A stretch of DNA of 64,000 nucleotides from Pseudomonas sp. UFMG81 (GCF_015354575.1 NZ_JACAFQ010000011.1:64078-128077), one strand, 5' to 3'; numbered from the stretch's first letter, positions 38,917-48,772 are shown. The notes: generated by a model not told the origin, from the letters alone. Program-made: numbers and translations.

Positions 38917-40185
38917 TCAGCCGTTGAACACGTCATCCACGCTTTTCAGCGGGTAGTGCTTCGGATACGGCAGGGTGGCCACGCCGGATTCGATGGCGGC
39001 CTTGGCCACGGCATCGGAAACCACGGTGATCAGGCGTGCATCCAGCGGTTTCGGGATGATGTACTCACGACCGAACTCCAGCGCCTGCACGCCGTAGGCC
39101 TCGCAGACTTCCTTCGGTACCGGCAGCTTGGCCAGGTCCTTCAGGGCGATGGCGGCGGCAATCTTCATTTCTTCGTTGATGCGCTTGGCGCGAACGTCCA
39201 GGGCACCGCGGAAGATGAACGGGAAGCCCAGTACGTTGTTGACCTGGTTCGGGTAGTCGGAACGACCGGTGGCCATGATCACGTCGCTGCGGGTGGCGTG
39301 AGCCAGCTCCGGGGCGATTTCCGGATCGGGGTTCGAGCAGGCGAACACGATCGGGTTGGCAGCCATCGACTTCAGGCCTTCCGGGCTCAGCAGGTTCGGG
39401 CCGGACAGACCAACGAACACGTCGGCACCATCCAGCGCGTCAGCCAGGGTGCGCTTGTCGGTGGCGTGGGCGAACTGGGCCTTGTACTGGTTCAGGTCGT
39501 CGCGGCCAGCGTGGATCACGCCGCTGCGGTCGATCATGAAGATGTTCTCGACCTTGGCGCCCATGCTCACCAGCAGTTTCATGCAGGAGATGGCCGCAGC
39601 GCCGGCGCCCAGACAGACGATCTTGGCGTCTTCGAGCTTCTTGCCGGCGATTTCCAGGGCGTTGATCATGCCGGCCGCGGTAACGATCGCGGTGCCGTGC
39701 TGGTCATCGTGGAATACCGGGATGTCGCACTGCTCGATCAGGGTGCGCTCGATTTCGAAGCACTCAGGTGCCTTGATGTCTTCGAGGTTGATGCCACCGA
39801 AGGTGATGGAGATGCGGCGCACGGTGTCGATGAAAGCCTGCGGGCTTTCCGACTCGACTTCGATGTCGAACACGTCGATACCGGCGAAACGCTTGAACAG
39901 AACACCCTTGCCTTCCATGACCGGCTTCGAGGCCAGCGGGCCCAGGTCACCCAGACCGAGGATCGCGGTACCGTCGGAAATCACCGCGACCAGGTTGCCC
40001 TTGCCGGTGTACTTGTAGGCCAGCTCTGGATCACGGCCGATCTCGCGCACGGGCTCGGCGACGCCTGGGCTGTAGGCCAGGGCGAGGTCACGGGCGGTGG
40101 CGGTGGGCTTGGAGAGCTCGACGCTCAGTTTCCCTGGACGGGGCTGGGCGTGGTATTCGAGAGCGGCGGTTTTCAGGTCTGACAT
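38917..40185 (-). CDS. maeB: NADP-type malic enzyme, short form
   Basis: 422 residues, so it lacks the phosphotransacetylase-like C-terminal domain of E. coli MaeB. It oxidatively decarboxylates malate to pyruvate. The N-terminal catalytic Tyr region (LALAYSPGVAEPV), the metal-binding segment (IPVFHDDQHGTAIV) and the Rossmann loop (IVCLGAGAAAISCMKL) are visible. ATG 40185 begins the typical MSDLKTAALEYH. It appears monocistronic, with its own terminator. Confidence 0.93.
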   Translation of the reverse strand: MSDLKTAALEYHAQPRPGKLSVELSKPTATARDLALAYSPGVAEPVREIGRDPELAYKYTGKGNLVAVISDGTAILGLGDLGPLASKPVMEGKGVLFKRFAGIDVFDIEVESESPQAFIDTVRRISITFGGINLEDIKAPECFEIERTLIEQCDIPVFHDDQHGTAIVTAAGMINALEIAGKKLEDAKIVCLGAGAAAISCMKLLVSMGAKVENIFMIDRSGVIHAGRDDLNQYKAQFAHATDKRTLADALDGADVFVGLSGPNLLSPEGLKSMAANPIVFACSNPDPEIAPELAHATRSDVIMATGRSDYPNQVNNVLGFPFIFRGALDVRAKRINEEMKIAAAIALKDLAKLPVPKEVCEAYGVQALEFGREYIIPKPLDARLITVVSDAVAKAAIESGVATLPYPKHYPLKSVDDVFNG

Positions 40186-40364
40186 GATGGGCATTCCGCT
40201 ATTTACTGTTCTGACGGACCGCCGAGGATACGCAAAGTGCCGGGGGGCGACAAGACTGCCCGGTCACAAGTGTCAAGGCCTTTGGCCTACGACTTTACGC
40301 TATAACCCACGGGGCTGGAGAAAGCCCAGTGTGTACAATCCAATAGCAAACTGTCTACAACTAT

Positions 40365-41180
40365 TTAGCCGGCGGCAGGCTGCAACATACTCGGATCAGT
40401 CAATGGCAACAGCCAGCGTCGCTGGCCGGGCTTGAGCGCTTCCTTTCGGGAACGATCCAGCACCCAGCCACGTACTTCGACCTGGCGTCCCTTGAGGTTA
40501 GCGAAGAAGTTGGCGGGGAAGTTGCGCCGCAGATGAGCGGGGATGCGCACCACGACGCTGCTGTCCAACTCCAGCCAGACGCCACCGCGATTGCGCTCGA
40601 TGCCGTTGATTTTGCCGCTGATCAGTACGAAGCCGGAGCGTCGAACGTCCTGCGCGCGCAGCACCGGCGATTGCCGCCACACCCCGAGCCTGGCCTTGCG
40701 TGCCCGCTGCTCGGCCTGCTGCTGGCAGCCGGCCAGGCGCACATTGGGCGCGATGGCCACGCGATAGCCCAACCCCTCGCTGAGCAGTTGTGCTTCCAGA
40801 TTGTTGCCAGAACGACCGTAGATATGCGCCAGGGTGCGCCCGTACTTGTCCTTGCCTTCGACGCCGGGAACCAGCCCGACCCGGCCACCGCTGGCCTTGA
40901 CCAACGCCTGCAAGCGGCGCTTGGATGCCTCCGCATAGGGCTCACTGGGCCGCCCTTTACCTGCAATCTCCGGGGCATTGATACCAATCAGGCGCACACT
41001 GCGCCCATCGACCAGACGCACGGTGTCGCCATCGACCACGTAGCGCACCGCCACCTGCTGCGGCTTGTCGGGCAACGGGCAGAACGCCTGTGCCGGGAAG
41101 TGCCAGATCGCGCCCACAAAAAAGGCGCCCACAAGGGGCGCCTTCTTTTGCCACACTGCGAACCTCGAGAGATCCGCCAT
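40365..41180 (-). CDS. Secreted thermonuclease-like (SNase-fold) protein
   Basis: 271 residues. A signal-peptide-like N-terminus (KKAPLVGAFFVGAIWHFPAQA) precedes a staphylococcal-nuclease fold: VRYVVDGDTVRLVDG, VRLIGINAPE and GKDKYGRTLAHIY, which contain the usual Asp/Arg active-site elements. An additional OB-like C-terminal region follows. It probably cleaves nucleic acid outside the cytoplasm. ATG 41180 or ATG 41186 is possible; the latter is 2 nt after the rpmE stop, which suggests coupling. The signal-peptide codons contain a terminator-like hairpin. Confidence 0.8.
   Translation of the reverse strand: MADLSRFAVWQKKAPLVGAFFVGAIWHFPAQAFCPLPDKPQQVAVRYVVDGDTVRLVDGRSVRLIGINAPEIAGKGRPSEPYAEASKRRLQALVKASGGRVGLVPGVEGKDKYGRTLAHIYGRSGNNLEAQLLSEGLGYRVAIAPNVRLAGCQQQAEQRARKARLGVWRQSPVLRAQDVRRSGFVLISGKINGIERNRGGVWLELDSSVVVRIPAHLRRNFPANFFANLKGRQVEVRGWVLDRSRKEALKPGQRRWLLPLTDPSMLQPAAG
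41118..41144 (-). terminator. Terminator-like hairpin inside the nuclease signal-peptide codons
   Basis: On the minus strand, an AAGGCGCC arm, a 7-nt loop and a GGCGCCTT arm (41144-41137 and 41129-41122) run into a T-tract (41123-41118). It has the form of an intrinsic terminator. It lies 45 nt after the rpmE stop and within codons of about residues 13-21 of the nuclease gene. Confidence 0.6.
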
Positions 41181-41188
41181 GCGCATGA

Positions 41189-41404
41189 TTACTTCTTGGT
41201 ACCGAACATACCGAAGCGATCGGCGAACTTCTGTACGCGACCACCGGTGTCCAGGACTTTCTGCTTACCGGTGTAGAACGGGTGGCACAGGTTGCAGACG
41301 TCGATCGCCAGGGTGCTGCCCAGGGTCGAACGCGATTCGAATTTGTTGCCGCAGCTGCAGGTGACTGCAACTACTTCGTAGTTCGGATGAATATTTGCTT
41401 TCAT
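41189..41404 (-). CDS. rpmE: 50S ribosomal protein L31 (zinc-binding form)
   Basis: 71 residues. It is the Cys-containing type, with C16-X-C18 and C37-X2-C40 forming the zinc site. ATG 41404 begins the family-typical [12 protein letters not shown]; an upstream in-frame ATG is less likely. It is divergent from priA, and a thermonuclease gene follows almost directly. Confidence 0.96.
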   Translation of the reverse strand: MKANIHPNYEVVAVTCSCGNKFESRSTLGSTLAIDVCNLCHPFYTGKQKVLDTGGRVQKFADRFGMFGTKK

Positions 41405-41573
41405 GGTCACTTCCTCGAGCTGCGTGCCGCCACCCAACACCTATTGTTGAATACCGCACGTAATTAGGCGGCGAATAATACCAGAGCACGGGGCCAGCGC
41501 AAGTTGTCGCTTGCACCGACCGTCGTCTGCTAGGCTCGCGTGATTTGTGAAACGCCCTCCAGAGACCTTCCGC

Positions 41574-43793
41574 GTGTCCGACGTCATCCTGCGCCTTGCC
41601 CTGCCCTCCCCCCTGCGTCGCCTGTTCGACTACCGGGCGCCGGCCAGCATGGCGCGCCAGGCATTGACCCCGGGCATGCGCATCCGCGTGCCGTTCGGCC
41701 GCCGCGAGATGATCGGCGTACTGGTGGAGGTGGCCGACAAGAGCGAAGTGCCCGCCGACAAGCTCAAACCGGCCAGCGCCCTGCTCGACCCGGTCTCGCC
41801 ACTGCCGCCCGCACTGTTCAAGCTGTGCCTGTGGACGGCGCAGTACTACCAGCACAGCCTGGGCGACACCCTGAACTGGGCGTTGCCCACCCTGCTGCGC
41901 CAGGGCGAACCGGCCGAGGTACGCCAGGAGCGCTTCTGGCACGCCGCCGCCGATGCTCGCCTGGAAGACCCACGCATTGCCCGCGCGCCACGCCAGCGCG
42001 ATGCGCTCAAGACCCTGTCGCAGCACCCCCACGGCGTGGCCCACAGCCTGCTTGGCAAACTCGGCTTGAACAAGGACAGCCTCGACCTGCTGCTGGCCAA
42101 GGAACTGGTCCAGGTCGAGGTGCGCCGCCACCTGCCGCCGCCACGCCACGAACGCTGGCTGGCCCAGCCAGAGCTGCCGCTCAACGACGAGCAGCGCGCC
42201 GCCTTCGAGGCCGTGCGCTCCGGCCTTGGCACCTTCCACGCCTTCCTGCTCGCAGGCGTTACCGGCAGCGGCAAGACCGAGGTCTACCTGCAACTGATCC
42301 GCGAAACCCTGGAAGCCGGCAAACAGGCGCTGATCCTGATCCCCGAGATCAACCTCGGCCCGCAGACCCTGCAACGCTTCGAGCAACGCTTCAACGCACG
42401 CATCGCCCTGCTGCACTCGGCCGTCGGCGACCGCGAACGCCTGGACGCCTGGCTGGCAGCCCGCGACGGCGAGGCGGACATCATCATCGGCACCCGCTCG
42501 GCGCTGTTCACGCCGATGAAAAACCCGGGGCTGATCATCATCGACGAGGAGCACGACGGCTCTTATAAACAGCAGGAAGGCCTGCGCTACCACGCCCGCG
42601 ACCTGGCGGTGGTACGCGCACACCAGGAGAACATCCCGATCCTGCTGGGCTCGGCCACCCCGTCGCTGGAGAGCCTGCACAACGCCCACAGCGGCCGCTA
42701 CGGCCTGTTGCGCATGAACCAGCGCGCCGGCGGTGCCCGCCCACCGCGCTTCCTGCGCCTGGACGTGCGCAGCCTGCCGCTGGACAGCGGCATCAGTGGC
42801 CCCTTGCAGCAAGCGATCCGGCAAACCCTGGAAGCCGGCCAGCAAGTGCTGGTGTTCCTCAACCGCCGCGGCTTCGCCCCCACCCTGCTGTGCCACGACT
42901 GCGGCTGGCTCTCGGAATGCCCGCGTTGTGACGCACGCATGACCGTGCACCAGCGCTCCGGGGTGCTGCGCTGCCACCACTGCGGCTACGACGAACGCCT
43001 GCCATTGCAATGCCCGCAATGCGCCCACGTCGACCTGCGCCCGGTAGGTGCCGGCACCGAGCGCGCCGAAGAACGCCTGAAAGTGCTGTTCCCCGACTAC
43101 CCGATCCTGCGCGTGGACCGCGACAGCACCTCGCGCAAGGACGCCATGCACAACCTGTTCACCACCATCCAGCGGGGCCAGCCGAGCATCCTGGTCGGCA
43201 CCCAGATGCTCGCCAAGGGGCACCACTTCCCGCGGGTGACCCTGGTGGCCATCCTCGATGCTGACGGCGGCTTGTTCTCCGGCGACTTCCGTGCCGGCGA
43301 GCGCATGGCCCAGCTGATCGTGCAGGTGGCGGGCCGCGCCGGGCGCGCCGAAGAGCCGGGCAAGGTCATCGTACAGACCCACCTGGCCGACCACCCGCTG
43401 CTAGTGCAGCTCACCGAACAAGGCTACTTCGCCTTCGCCGAGCAGGCCCTGAGCGAGCGCCGCGCCGCCGGCCTGCCGCCCTTCGCCCACCTCGCCCTGC
43501 TGCGCGCCGATGCACATAAACCAGGGCAGGCCGAGGGCTTCCTCGACGAAGCCTGCGCCGCCGCAGAGCGCGTGCTGGCCGAACAGGGCCTGCACGGTAT
43601 CGAGCTACTGGGCCCGGTCCCGGCGCCCATGGAGCGACGAGCGGGACGGTTCCGTGCGCAACTATTGCTCCAGGCCAATGCCAGGGCGCCCCTGCATCGA
43701 CTCATCAGCGCCTGGTTGCTAGTGTTGGAGCAGATGCCCTCGGGGCGGCAGGTGCGCTGGTCGCTGGATGTCGACCCGGTGGACCTATATTGA
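41574..43793 (+). CDS. priA: Primosomal protein N' (replication restart helicase PriA)
   Basis: 739 residues from GTG 41574. An N-terminal DNA-binding domain (ILRLALPSPLRRLFDY) precedes the superfamily 2 helicase core: Walker A GVTGSGKTEVYL and Walker B IIIDEEHDGSYKQQ. The eight-cysteine zinc module (CHDCGWLSECPRC and CHHCGYDE ... CPQC) is in the C-terminal half. It reloads the replisome at stalled forks. An in-frame GTG at 41547 would add 9 residues, but the family N-terminus fits 41574. The gene is followed by a REP doublet. Confidence 0.95.
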   Translation: MSDVILRLALPSPLRRLFDYRAPASMARQALTPGMRIRVPFGRREMIGVLVEVADKSEVPADKLKPASALLDPVSPLPPALFKLCLWTAQYYQHSLGDTLNWALPTLLRQGEPAEVRQERFWHAAADARLEDPRIARAPRQRDALKTLSQHPHGVAHSLLGKLGLNKDSLDLLLAKELVQVEVRRHLPPPRHERWLAQPELPLNDEQRAAFEAVRSGLGTFHAFLLAGVTGSGKTEVYLQLIRETLEAGKQALILIPEINLGPQTLQRFEQRFNARIALLHSAVGDRERLDAWLAARDGEADIIIGTRSALFTPMKNPGLIIIDEEHDGSYKQQEGLRYHARDLAVVRAHQENIPILLGSATPSLESLHNAHSGRYGLLRMNQRAGGARPPRFLRLDVRSLPLDSGISGPLQQAIRQTLEAGQQVLVFLNRRGFAPTLLCHDCGWLSECPRCDARMTVHQRSGVLRCHHCGYDERLPLQCPQCAHVDLRPVGAGTERAEERLKVLFPDYPILRVDRDSTSRKDAMHNLFTTIQRGQPSILVGTQMLAKGHHFPRVTLVAILDADGGLFSGDFRAGERMAQLIVQVAGRAGRAEEPGKVIVQTHLADHPLLVQLTEQGYFAFAEQALSERRAAGLPPFAHLALLRADAHKPGQAEGFLDEACAAAERVLAEQGLHGIELLGPVPAPMERRAGRFRAQLLLQANARAPLHRLISAWLLVLEQMPSGRQVRWSLDVDPVDLY

Positions 43794-43800
43794 GCGGTCC

Positions 43801-43855
43801 GTGGGAGCGGGCTTGACCCGCGATTGAGCCCATCGCGGGGCAAGCCCGCTCCCAC
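43801..43855. repeat. REP doublet after priA
   Basis: Near-perfect 24-bp inverted arms (43801-43824 and 43832-43855, one mismatch) of the GTGGGAGCGGGCTTG type, starting 8 nt after the priA stop. It is the same REP type as the one inside apeL. It may end or protect the priA message. Confidence 0.88.
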
Positions 43856-43973
43856 GCTTGACCGACGCCGCCGGCTCAGAGGTTGGCAACCCGCCCCCGG
43901 CAACGGATAATGCCCAGTTTTTCCACCTGCGCATCGAAGCGCTCACCGCGCTTGCGGTCGAAAAGAGACCCTC

Positions 43974-45710
43974 ATGAAAGACACCATTCGCCAGCTGATC
44001 CAGCAAGCCCTCACCCAACTCGTCGCCGACGGTGTGCTGCCTGAAGGGCTGACGCCGGCGATCCAGGTGGAAAACGCCCGTGACAAGACCCACGGCGACT
44101 TCGCCAGCAACATCGCCATGATGCTGGCCAAGCCGGCCGGCATGAAGCCGCGCGACCTGGCCGACAAGCTGATCGCCGCCCTGCCCGCCAGCGCCGACAT
44201 CAGCAAGGTCGAGATCGCCGGCCCAGGCTTCCTGAACTTCTTCCAGAACACCGACGCCCTCGCCCAGCGCCTCGATGCCGCCCTGGCCGATGGCCACCTG
44301 GGCGTGCGCAAGGCCGGCCCGGCGCAGAAGGTGGTGATCGACATGTCGGCGCCCAACCTGGCCAAGGAGATGCACGTCGGCCACCTGCGCTCGACCATCA
44401 TCGGCGACAGCGTCGCCCGGGTGCTGGAGTTCCTCGGCGACGACGTCATCCGCCAGAACCACGTGGGCGACTGGGGCACCCAGTTCGGCATGCTGCTGGC
44501 GTACCTGCAAGAGAACCCGATCACCAGCGACGAGCTGTCGGACCTGGAGAACTTCTACCGCGCCGCCAAGAAGCGCTTCGACGAATCCGAAGACTTCGCC
44601 ACCCGCGCCCGTGGCCTGGTGGTCAAGTTGCAGGCCGGCGACCCCGAGTGCATGGCCTTGTGGACACGCTTCAAGGACATCTCGCTGTCGCACTGCCAGA
44701 AAACCTACGAGCTGCTCAACGTCAAGCTGACCATGGCCGACGTGATGGGCGAGAGTGCCTACAACGCCGACCTGGCCAACGTGGTCGCCGACCTCAAGGC
44801 CAAGGGCCTGCTGGTCGAGGACCAGGGCGCCCAGTGCGTGTTCCTCGATGAATTCAAGAACGCCGAAGGCGACCCGCTGCCGGTAATCGTGCAGAAGGCT
44901 GACGGTGGTTACCTGTACGCCACCACCGACCTGGCCGCAGTGCGCTACCGCAGCAACACGCTGCAAGCCGATCGCGCCCTGTACTTCGTCGACCAGCGCC
45001 AGGCCCTGCACTTCAACCAGGTGTTCGAAGTGGCCCGCCGCGCCGGCTTCGTCGGCCACCCGATGCAGATGGAGCACATGGGCTTCGGCACCATGAACGG
45101 CGCCGATGGCCGCCCGTTCAAGACCCGCGACGGTGGCACCGTCAAGTTGATCGACCTGCTCACCGAGGCCAAGGAGCGCGCCTACGCGCTGGTCAAGGAG
45201 AAGAACCCGGCGCTGGCCGAGGACGAACTGCGCCAGATCGGTGAAGTGGTCGGTATCGGCGCGGTCAAGTACGCCGACCTGTCCAAGCACCGCACCAGCG
45301 ACTACAGCTTCAACTTCGAACTGATGCTCAATTTCGAAGGCAACACTGCACCGTACTTGCTCTATGCCTACACCCGCGTGGCCGGCGTGTTCCGCAAGCT
45401 GGGCAAGGGCTTCGACGAGGTCGACGGCCAGATCGTGCTGCAGGCGCCCCACGAGCAAGACCTCGCCGCGCGCCTGGCGCAGTTTGGCGAGATCCTCAAC
45501 AACGTCGCCGAAAAGGGCACCCCGCACGTGCTGTGCAGCTACCTGTACGACCTGGCCGGCCTGTTCTCCAGCTTCTACGAGAACTGCCCGATCCTCGCCG
45601 CCGACACCGCCGAACAGCAACAAAGCCGCCTGCGCCTGGCCGCCTTGACCGGCCGCACCCTCAAGCAGGGCCTGGAGCTGCTCGGCCTGGAAACCCTGGA
45701 GCGCATGTAA
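43974..45710 (+). CDS. argS: Arginyl-tRNA synthetase
   Basis: 578 residues. It charges tRNA-Arg. The ArgRS-specific N-terminal additional domain comes first, then the class I HIGH-type motif ([17 protein letters not shown]), the Rossmann core, and the anticodon-binding C-terminus ending ETLERM. Like most ArgRS it lacks a canonical KMSKS and has [11 protein letters not shown] at the equivalent place. An SPOR-domain gene follows by 1 nt. Confidence 0.96.
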   Translation: MKDTIRQLIQQALTQLVADGVLPEGLTPAIQVENARDKTHGDFASNIAMMLAKPAGMKPRDLADKLIAALPASADISKVEIAGPGFLNFFQNTDALAQRLDAALADGHLGVRKAGPAQKVVIDMSAPNLAKEMHVGHLRSTIIGDSVARVLEFLGDDVIRQNHVGDWGTQFGMLLAYLQENPITSDELSDLENFYRAAKKRFDESEDFATRARGLVVKLQAGDPECMALWTRFKDISLSHCQKTYELLNVKLTMADVMGESAYNADLANVVADLKAKGLLVEDQGAQCVFLDEFKNAEGDPLPVIVQKADGGYLYATTDLAAVRYRSNTLQADRALYFVDQRQALHFNQVFEVARRAGFVGHPMQMEHMGFGTMNGADGRPFKTRDGGTVKLIDLLTEAKERAYALVKEKNPALAEDELRQIGEVVGIGAVKYADLSKHRTSDYSFNFELMLNFEGNTAPYLLYAYTRVAGVFRKLGKGFDEVDGQIVLQAPHEQDLAARLAQFGEILNNVAEKGTPHVLCSYLYDLAGLFSSFYENCPILAADTAEQQQSRLRLAALTGRTLKQGLELLGLETLERM

Positions 45711-45711
45711 C

Positions 45712-46407
45712 TTGGCTGCTGCAAAGAAAAAGCCCGCGCCCAAGCGCGGCGCCAGCCGCCACCAGCCGCCCGCCAAGCAGCCGATTCCAGGCTGGGTGTG
45801 GCTGGCGGTCGGCCTGACCGTGGGCGCGTTCATCGTGTTCCTGATGAAGCTCGAACCGGGCGGTGGCGACATCAAGCGCACCAAGCCCGAACAGCAGAAG
45901 GCAGAGAAAGTCGCCGAGGCGAGCAAGGCCACCACGCCAACGCCGCAGCAGCCGGTGAAGCCGAAGTACGACTTCTACACCCTGCTGCCGGAATCGGAAG
46001 TGATCGTGCCGCCAGAGGCCGTGCCCGAGAAAACCCCGCCAGTGCCGGCCGTGCCCACCACGCCGGTCACCCCGGCTGAAGCGGCGAAGATCGACACCGC
46101 CCGCGCCCAGGCCGCGTTGCTGGGGCAAACGCCACCACCAGCACCGCCAGTGATCAAGCCGGCGGCCACCACCCAGTTCTTCCTGCAAGCCGGCTCGTTC
46201 CGCAAGCAGGCGGACGCCGACAAGGTCCGCGCGCAGATCATCCTGCTCGGCCAGGCGGTCAAGGTGGAGTCGGGGACAGTCAAGGAAGAGACCTGGTACC
46301 GCGTGATGGTTGGCCCGTTCAGCAACCGCGAACAGCTGACCGTGGCGCAAAAGCAGCTAGCCGGGGCAGGCTTCAGCAACCTGCTCTTGCAACAGCGACG
46401 CCAGTAA
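45712..46407 (+). CDS. SPOR-domain protein, FtsN-like
   Basis: 231 residues. A short basic cytoplasmic tail (KKKPAPKRG), one membrane helix (WVWLAVGLTVGAFIVFLM, about 27-45), a Pro-rich periplasmic linker and a C-terminal SPOR domain (TQFFLQAGSFRKQADADKV) match the FtsN plan. It probably recognises denuded glycan at the septum and stimulates division. The start is TTG 45712, 1 nt after the argS stop, so translation is probably coupled. A bidirectional terminator follows. Confidence 0.85.
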   Translation: MAAAKKKPAPKRGASRHQPPAKQPIPGWVWLAVGLTVGAFIVFLMKLEPGGGDIKRTKPEQQKAEKVAEASKATTPTPQQPVKPKYDFYTLLPESEVIVPPEAVPEKTPPVPAVPTTPVTPAEAAKIDTARAQAALLGQTPPPAPPVIKPAATTQFFLQAGSFRKQADADKVRAQIILLGQAVKVESGTVKEETWYRVMVGPFSNREQLTVAQKQLAGAGFSNLLLQQRRQ

Positions 46408-46409
46408 CG

Positions 46410-46446
46410 AAAAAGGCCTTGCCGCAATCAGCGACAAGGCCTTTTT
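46410..46446. terminator. Bidirectional terminator between the SPOR and TM2 genes
   Basis: Perfect 12-bp arms (46410-46421 and 46435-46446) containing AAGGCCTTG, with A-rich and T-rich flanks on opposite sides. The two genes converge on it; the T-tract reaches the TM2 stop codon. Confidence 0.9.
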
Positions 46447-46872
46447 TCATACCCGGCGACGCTCGGCGTTGACCTGGGAGATCTGGCTGTTGAGGGTCCA
46501 GAAGTCGTACAGCACCCCCAACAGGAACAGGCCACCGGTGAACAGGTAGATCAGCGCGCTGATCCACTTGCCCTGGTACAGGCGATGCACGCCGAAGATG
46601 CCGAGGAAGGTCAGGAAGATCCACGCCAGGTTGTAGTCCACCCCGCCCGACTCGAAGCGCAGGTCCGCCTCGCGGTCCATCGACGGGATCAGGAACAGGT
46701 CGATCAGCCAGCCGATGCCCAGCAGCCCGAAGGTGAAGAACCAGATCGTCCCGGTGATCGGCTTGCCGTAGTAGAAGCGGTGCGCGCCGGTGAAGCCGAA
46801 GATCCACAGCAGGTAGCCGAGGACCTTGCTGTGGGTGTCATGCGCAGGCACACCCTGTTGATAACCATTCAT
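46447..46872 (-). CDS. TM2-domain membrane protein
   Basis: 141 residues with two TM2-type units: KVLGYLLWIFGFTGAHRFYYGK with GTIWFFTFGLLGIGWLIDLF, then LAWIFLTFLGIFGVHRLYQGK with YLFTGGLFLLGVLYDFW. Each has the Gly-X2-His-Arg-Phe/Leu-Tyr motif between helices. The function is unknown. ATG 46872 gives the typical short soluble N-terminus; a longer frame adds 23 residues with no family support. Confidence 0.85.
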   Translation of the reverse strand: MNGYQQGVPAHDTHSKVLGYLLWIFGFTGAHRFYYGKPITGTIWFFTFGLLGIGWLIDLFLIPSMDREADLRFESGGVDYNLAWIFLTFLGIFGVHRLYQGKWISALIYLFTGGLFLLGVLYDFWTLNSQISQVNAERRRV

Positions 46873-47030
46873 TCGAAGCCCTCGTGGGTTAGCCGAAAAT
46901 TTTCTAACGGAAAATGTGACTTTTCCGTGTAGACCCGACATATGGTACGCGGCCGCGCGACCAACGGATCAAAAATTGATCAAAAAGCTGTTATAAAGTT
47001 GCGCGCCAACACCCTATAAGAGCATCAACT

Positions 47031-47669
47031 ATGCCGCCTTTGTTCAAGACATGGCTGACCCTCTGCCTGTTATTACCCCTGGCCGCCCACGCCACCAATC
47101 GTGAGCAACGACTCCCAAGCGGTTTCACCGGTTACACGACCAACGCCGATACCACGGTGAAACGCGCCCCCGTGCAGTACCGCAAGATTACTGCGAGTGC
47201 CCGCCCGAACAACGCCAGCAAGCATGAGGCGTTGCAGGCCATCGCGATGTCGCCCAAGCAAAGCAGCGAGGTGCTCAGCCGCGCCGTCAATGTGCTGGGC
47301 ACCCCGTACCGCTGGGGCGGTAGCAGCCCGAAAAAGGGCTTCGATTGCAGCGGCCTGGTCAAGTACGCCTTCAACGACGTGGCCGACGTCGACCTGCCGC
47401 GCACCTCCAACGCCATGGCCCAGGGCCAGGGCGTGAAGGTGGCCAAGAGCGACCTCAAGCCGGGCGACCTGATCTTCTTCAACATCAAGAGCCGCCGGGT
47501 CAACCACGTGGCCATCTACCTGGGCAACGACCGCTTCATCCACGCCCCGCGCACCGGCAAGCGGGTGAGCATCGACAGCCTGGACAAACCGTACTGGCAA
47601 AAGCACTACGTGGTGGCCAAGCGCGTCCTGCCAAAGGACCAGCAAGCCCTGGCCCTGGCCAAGCGCTGA
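47031..47669 (+). CDS. NlpC/P60-family cell-wall hydrolase
   Basis: 212 residues. A signal peptide (about 1-21, LCLLLPLAAHA) leads to an NlpC/P60 cysteine peptidase domain: Cys106 in GFDCSGLVKYAF, His159 in VNHVAIYLG and polar His171 in FIHAPRTGK. Members cut peptide crosslinks in peptidoglycan (Spr/MepS-like), in the periplasm. No lipobox was seen. It stands alone, ending at a small palindrome. Confidence 0.9.
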   Translation: MPPLFKTWLTLCLLLPLAAHATNREQRLPSGFTGYTTNADTTVKRAPVQYRKITASARPNNASKHEALQAIAMSPKQSSEVLSRAVNVLGTPYRWGGSSPKKGFDCSGLVKYAFNDVADVDLPRTSNAMAQGQGVKVAKSDLKPGDLIFFNIKSRRVNHVAIYLGNDRFIHAPRTGKRVSIDSLDKPYWQKHYVVAKRVLPKDQQALALAKR

Positions 47670-47678
47670 CGGGTGTTC

Positions 47679-47707
47679 TGTGGGAGCGGCGAACCGCCAC
47701 TCCCACA
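47679..47707. repeat. Short REP-like palindrome between the NlpC/P60 and pilT genes
   Basis: TGTGGGAG and CTCCCACA arms with an inner GGCG/CGCC pairing. It is 9 nt past one stop and 7 nt before the other. It is probably a shared end-of-transcript hairpin. Confidence 0.6.
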
Positions 47708-47714
47708 ACGCCAG

Positions 47715-48707
47715 CTATTCAATCAGACCCCGCATTTTCAAGCACTGCATAGCCGCTTCCATCGTCCGCATCCCCTGGGCCGCCCCGGCCTGCATCAACG
47801 ACGGGATCTGCGCCATCCGCCCTTCGCGAATCAGGTTGCGCACAGCCGGCGTCACCACCAGCACTTCCCTTGCCGCCACCCTACCACCCCCTGCTCGCTT
47901 GGCCAGCACCTGGGCCACCACCAAACGCAGTGATTCAGCGAGCATCGTGCGCACCAATGGCTTTTCTTCCGCCGCGAACACCTCCACCAGCCGGTCGATA
48001 CTGTTCACCGCCGAGCGCGTATGCACGGTCGCCAGCACAAGATGCCCGGTTTCTGCCGCACGCAGCGCCAGGCGGATGCTCTCCAGGTCTCGCAACTCAC
48101 CGATCATGATCACATCCGGGTCCTGGCGCAGTGCACTGCGCAGGCCTTGCGCGAAGTCGTGGCTGTGCACACCGATCTCCCGCTGATTGACCAGGCAACC
48201 CTGGCCGCTGTGGATAAATTCGATGGGATCTTCAAGGGTAATGACCTGCTGAGTACGCTCGCGATTGAGCTGATCGAGCAGTGCCGCCAAGGTGCTGGAC
48301 TTGCCGCTACCCGTCGGGCCACCCACCAGCACCAGGCCATCCCGGCACTGCGCAATGGCTTGATACACATCTTCAAGGTCGAGCTCATCGAGGCTGGGGA
48401 TGCGCGCCGGAATCAGGCGCACGCTGGCGCCCAGCCCATTGCGCTGGCGGAACAGGTTCAAGCGCACACGCCCCACCGCGGGCAGCGTCAACGCCAGGTC
48501 CAGCTCATCACCGCCTGCCCACTGCCGCCGCTGCCCATCATCGAGCAGGCCGGCCATACCCTGCTCCAGGGTCGCGCAGCTCAGCGGTGGCAGATCCATG
48601 CGTTGCAGCTCGCCATCCAGGCGCAGCAGAGGGGGCTCGCCCGCGGCCAGGTGCAGGTCGCTGGCACCCGCAGCCATGGCCCGGGCCAGCAGGTCGGTCA
48701 CATCCAT
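47715..48707 (-). CDS. pilT: Type IV pilus retraction ATPase, PilT family
   Basis: 330 residues. It begins MDVTDLLARAMAAGASDLHL, as in PilT. Walker A is GPTGSGKSSTLAALLD; the Asp box, Walker B (PDVIMIGELRD) and His box (GHLVLATVHTRSAV) are all present. It depolymerises pili or may act in a reduced pilus system. It differs a good deal from P. aeruginosa PilT, for instance in its C-terminal retraction segment. ATG 48707 is preferred over one 12 nt upstream. It is divergent from yggS. Confidence 0.9.
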   Translation of the reverse strand: MDVTDLLARAMAAGASDLHLAAGEPPLLRLDGELQRMDLPPLSCATLEQGMAGLLDDGQRRQWAGGDELDLALTLPAVGRVRLNLFRQRNGLGASVRLIPARIPSLDELDLEDVYQAIAQCRDGLVLVGGPTGSGKSSTLAALLDQLNRERTQQVITLEDPIEFIHSGQGCLVNQREIGVHSHDFAQGLRSALRQDPDVIMIGELRDLESIRLALRAAETGHLVLATVHTRSAVNSIDRLVEVFAAEEKPLVRTMLAESLRLVVAQVLAKRAGGGRVAAREVLVVTPAVRNLIREGRMAQIPSLMQAGAAQGMRTMEAAMQCLKMRGLIE

Positions 48708-48772
48708 GAGACTCCCCAACGGCGTTCAAGCAGGTAGAATGCCGCAGACCCCAAAGCCGTCGGCGACGAACC

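Noticed and set aside
41265..43394. A 709-codon minus-strand frame over priA
   Set aside because: Antisense shadow; the PriA zinc and helicase motifs are on the other strand.
46976..46997. TTGATC and TATAAA as a promoter for the NlpC/P60 gene
   Set aside because: The spacer between them is only 10 nt, too short for a sigma70 promoter.
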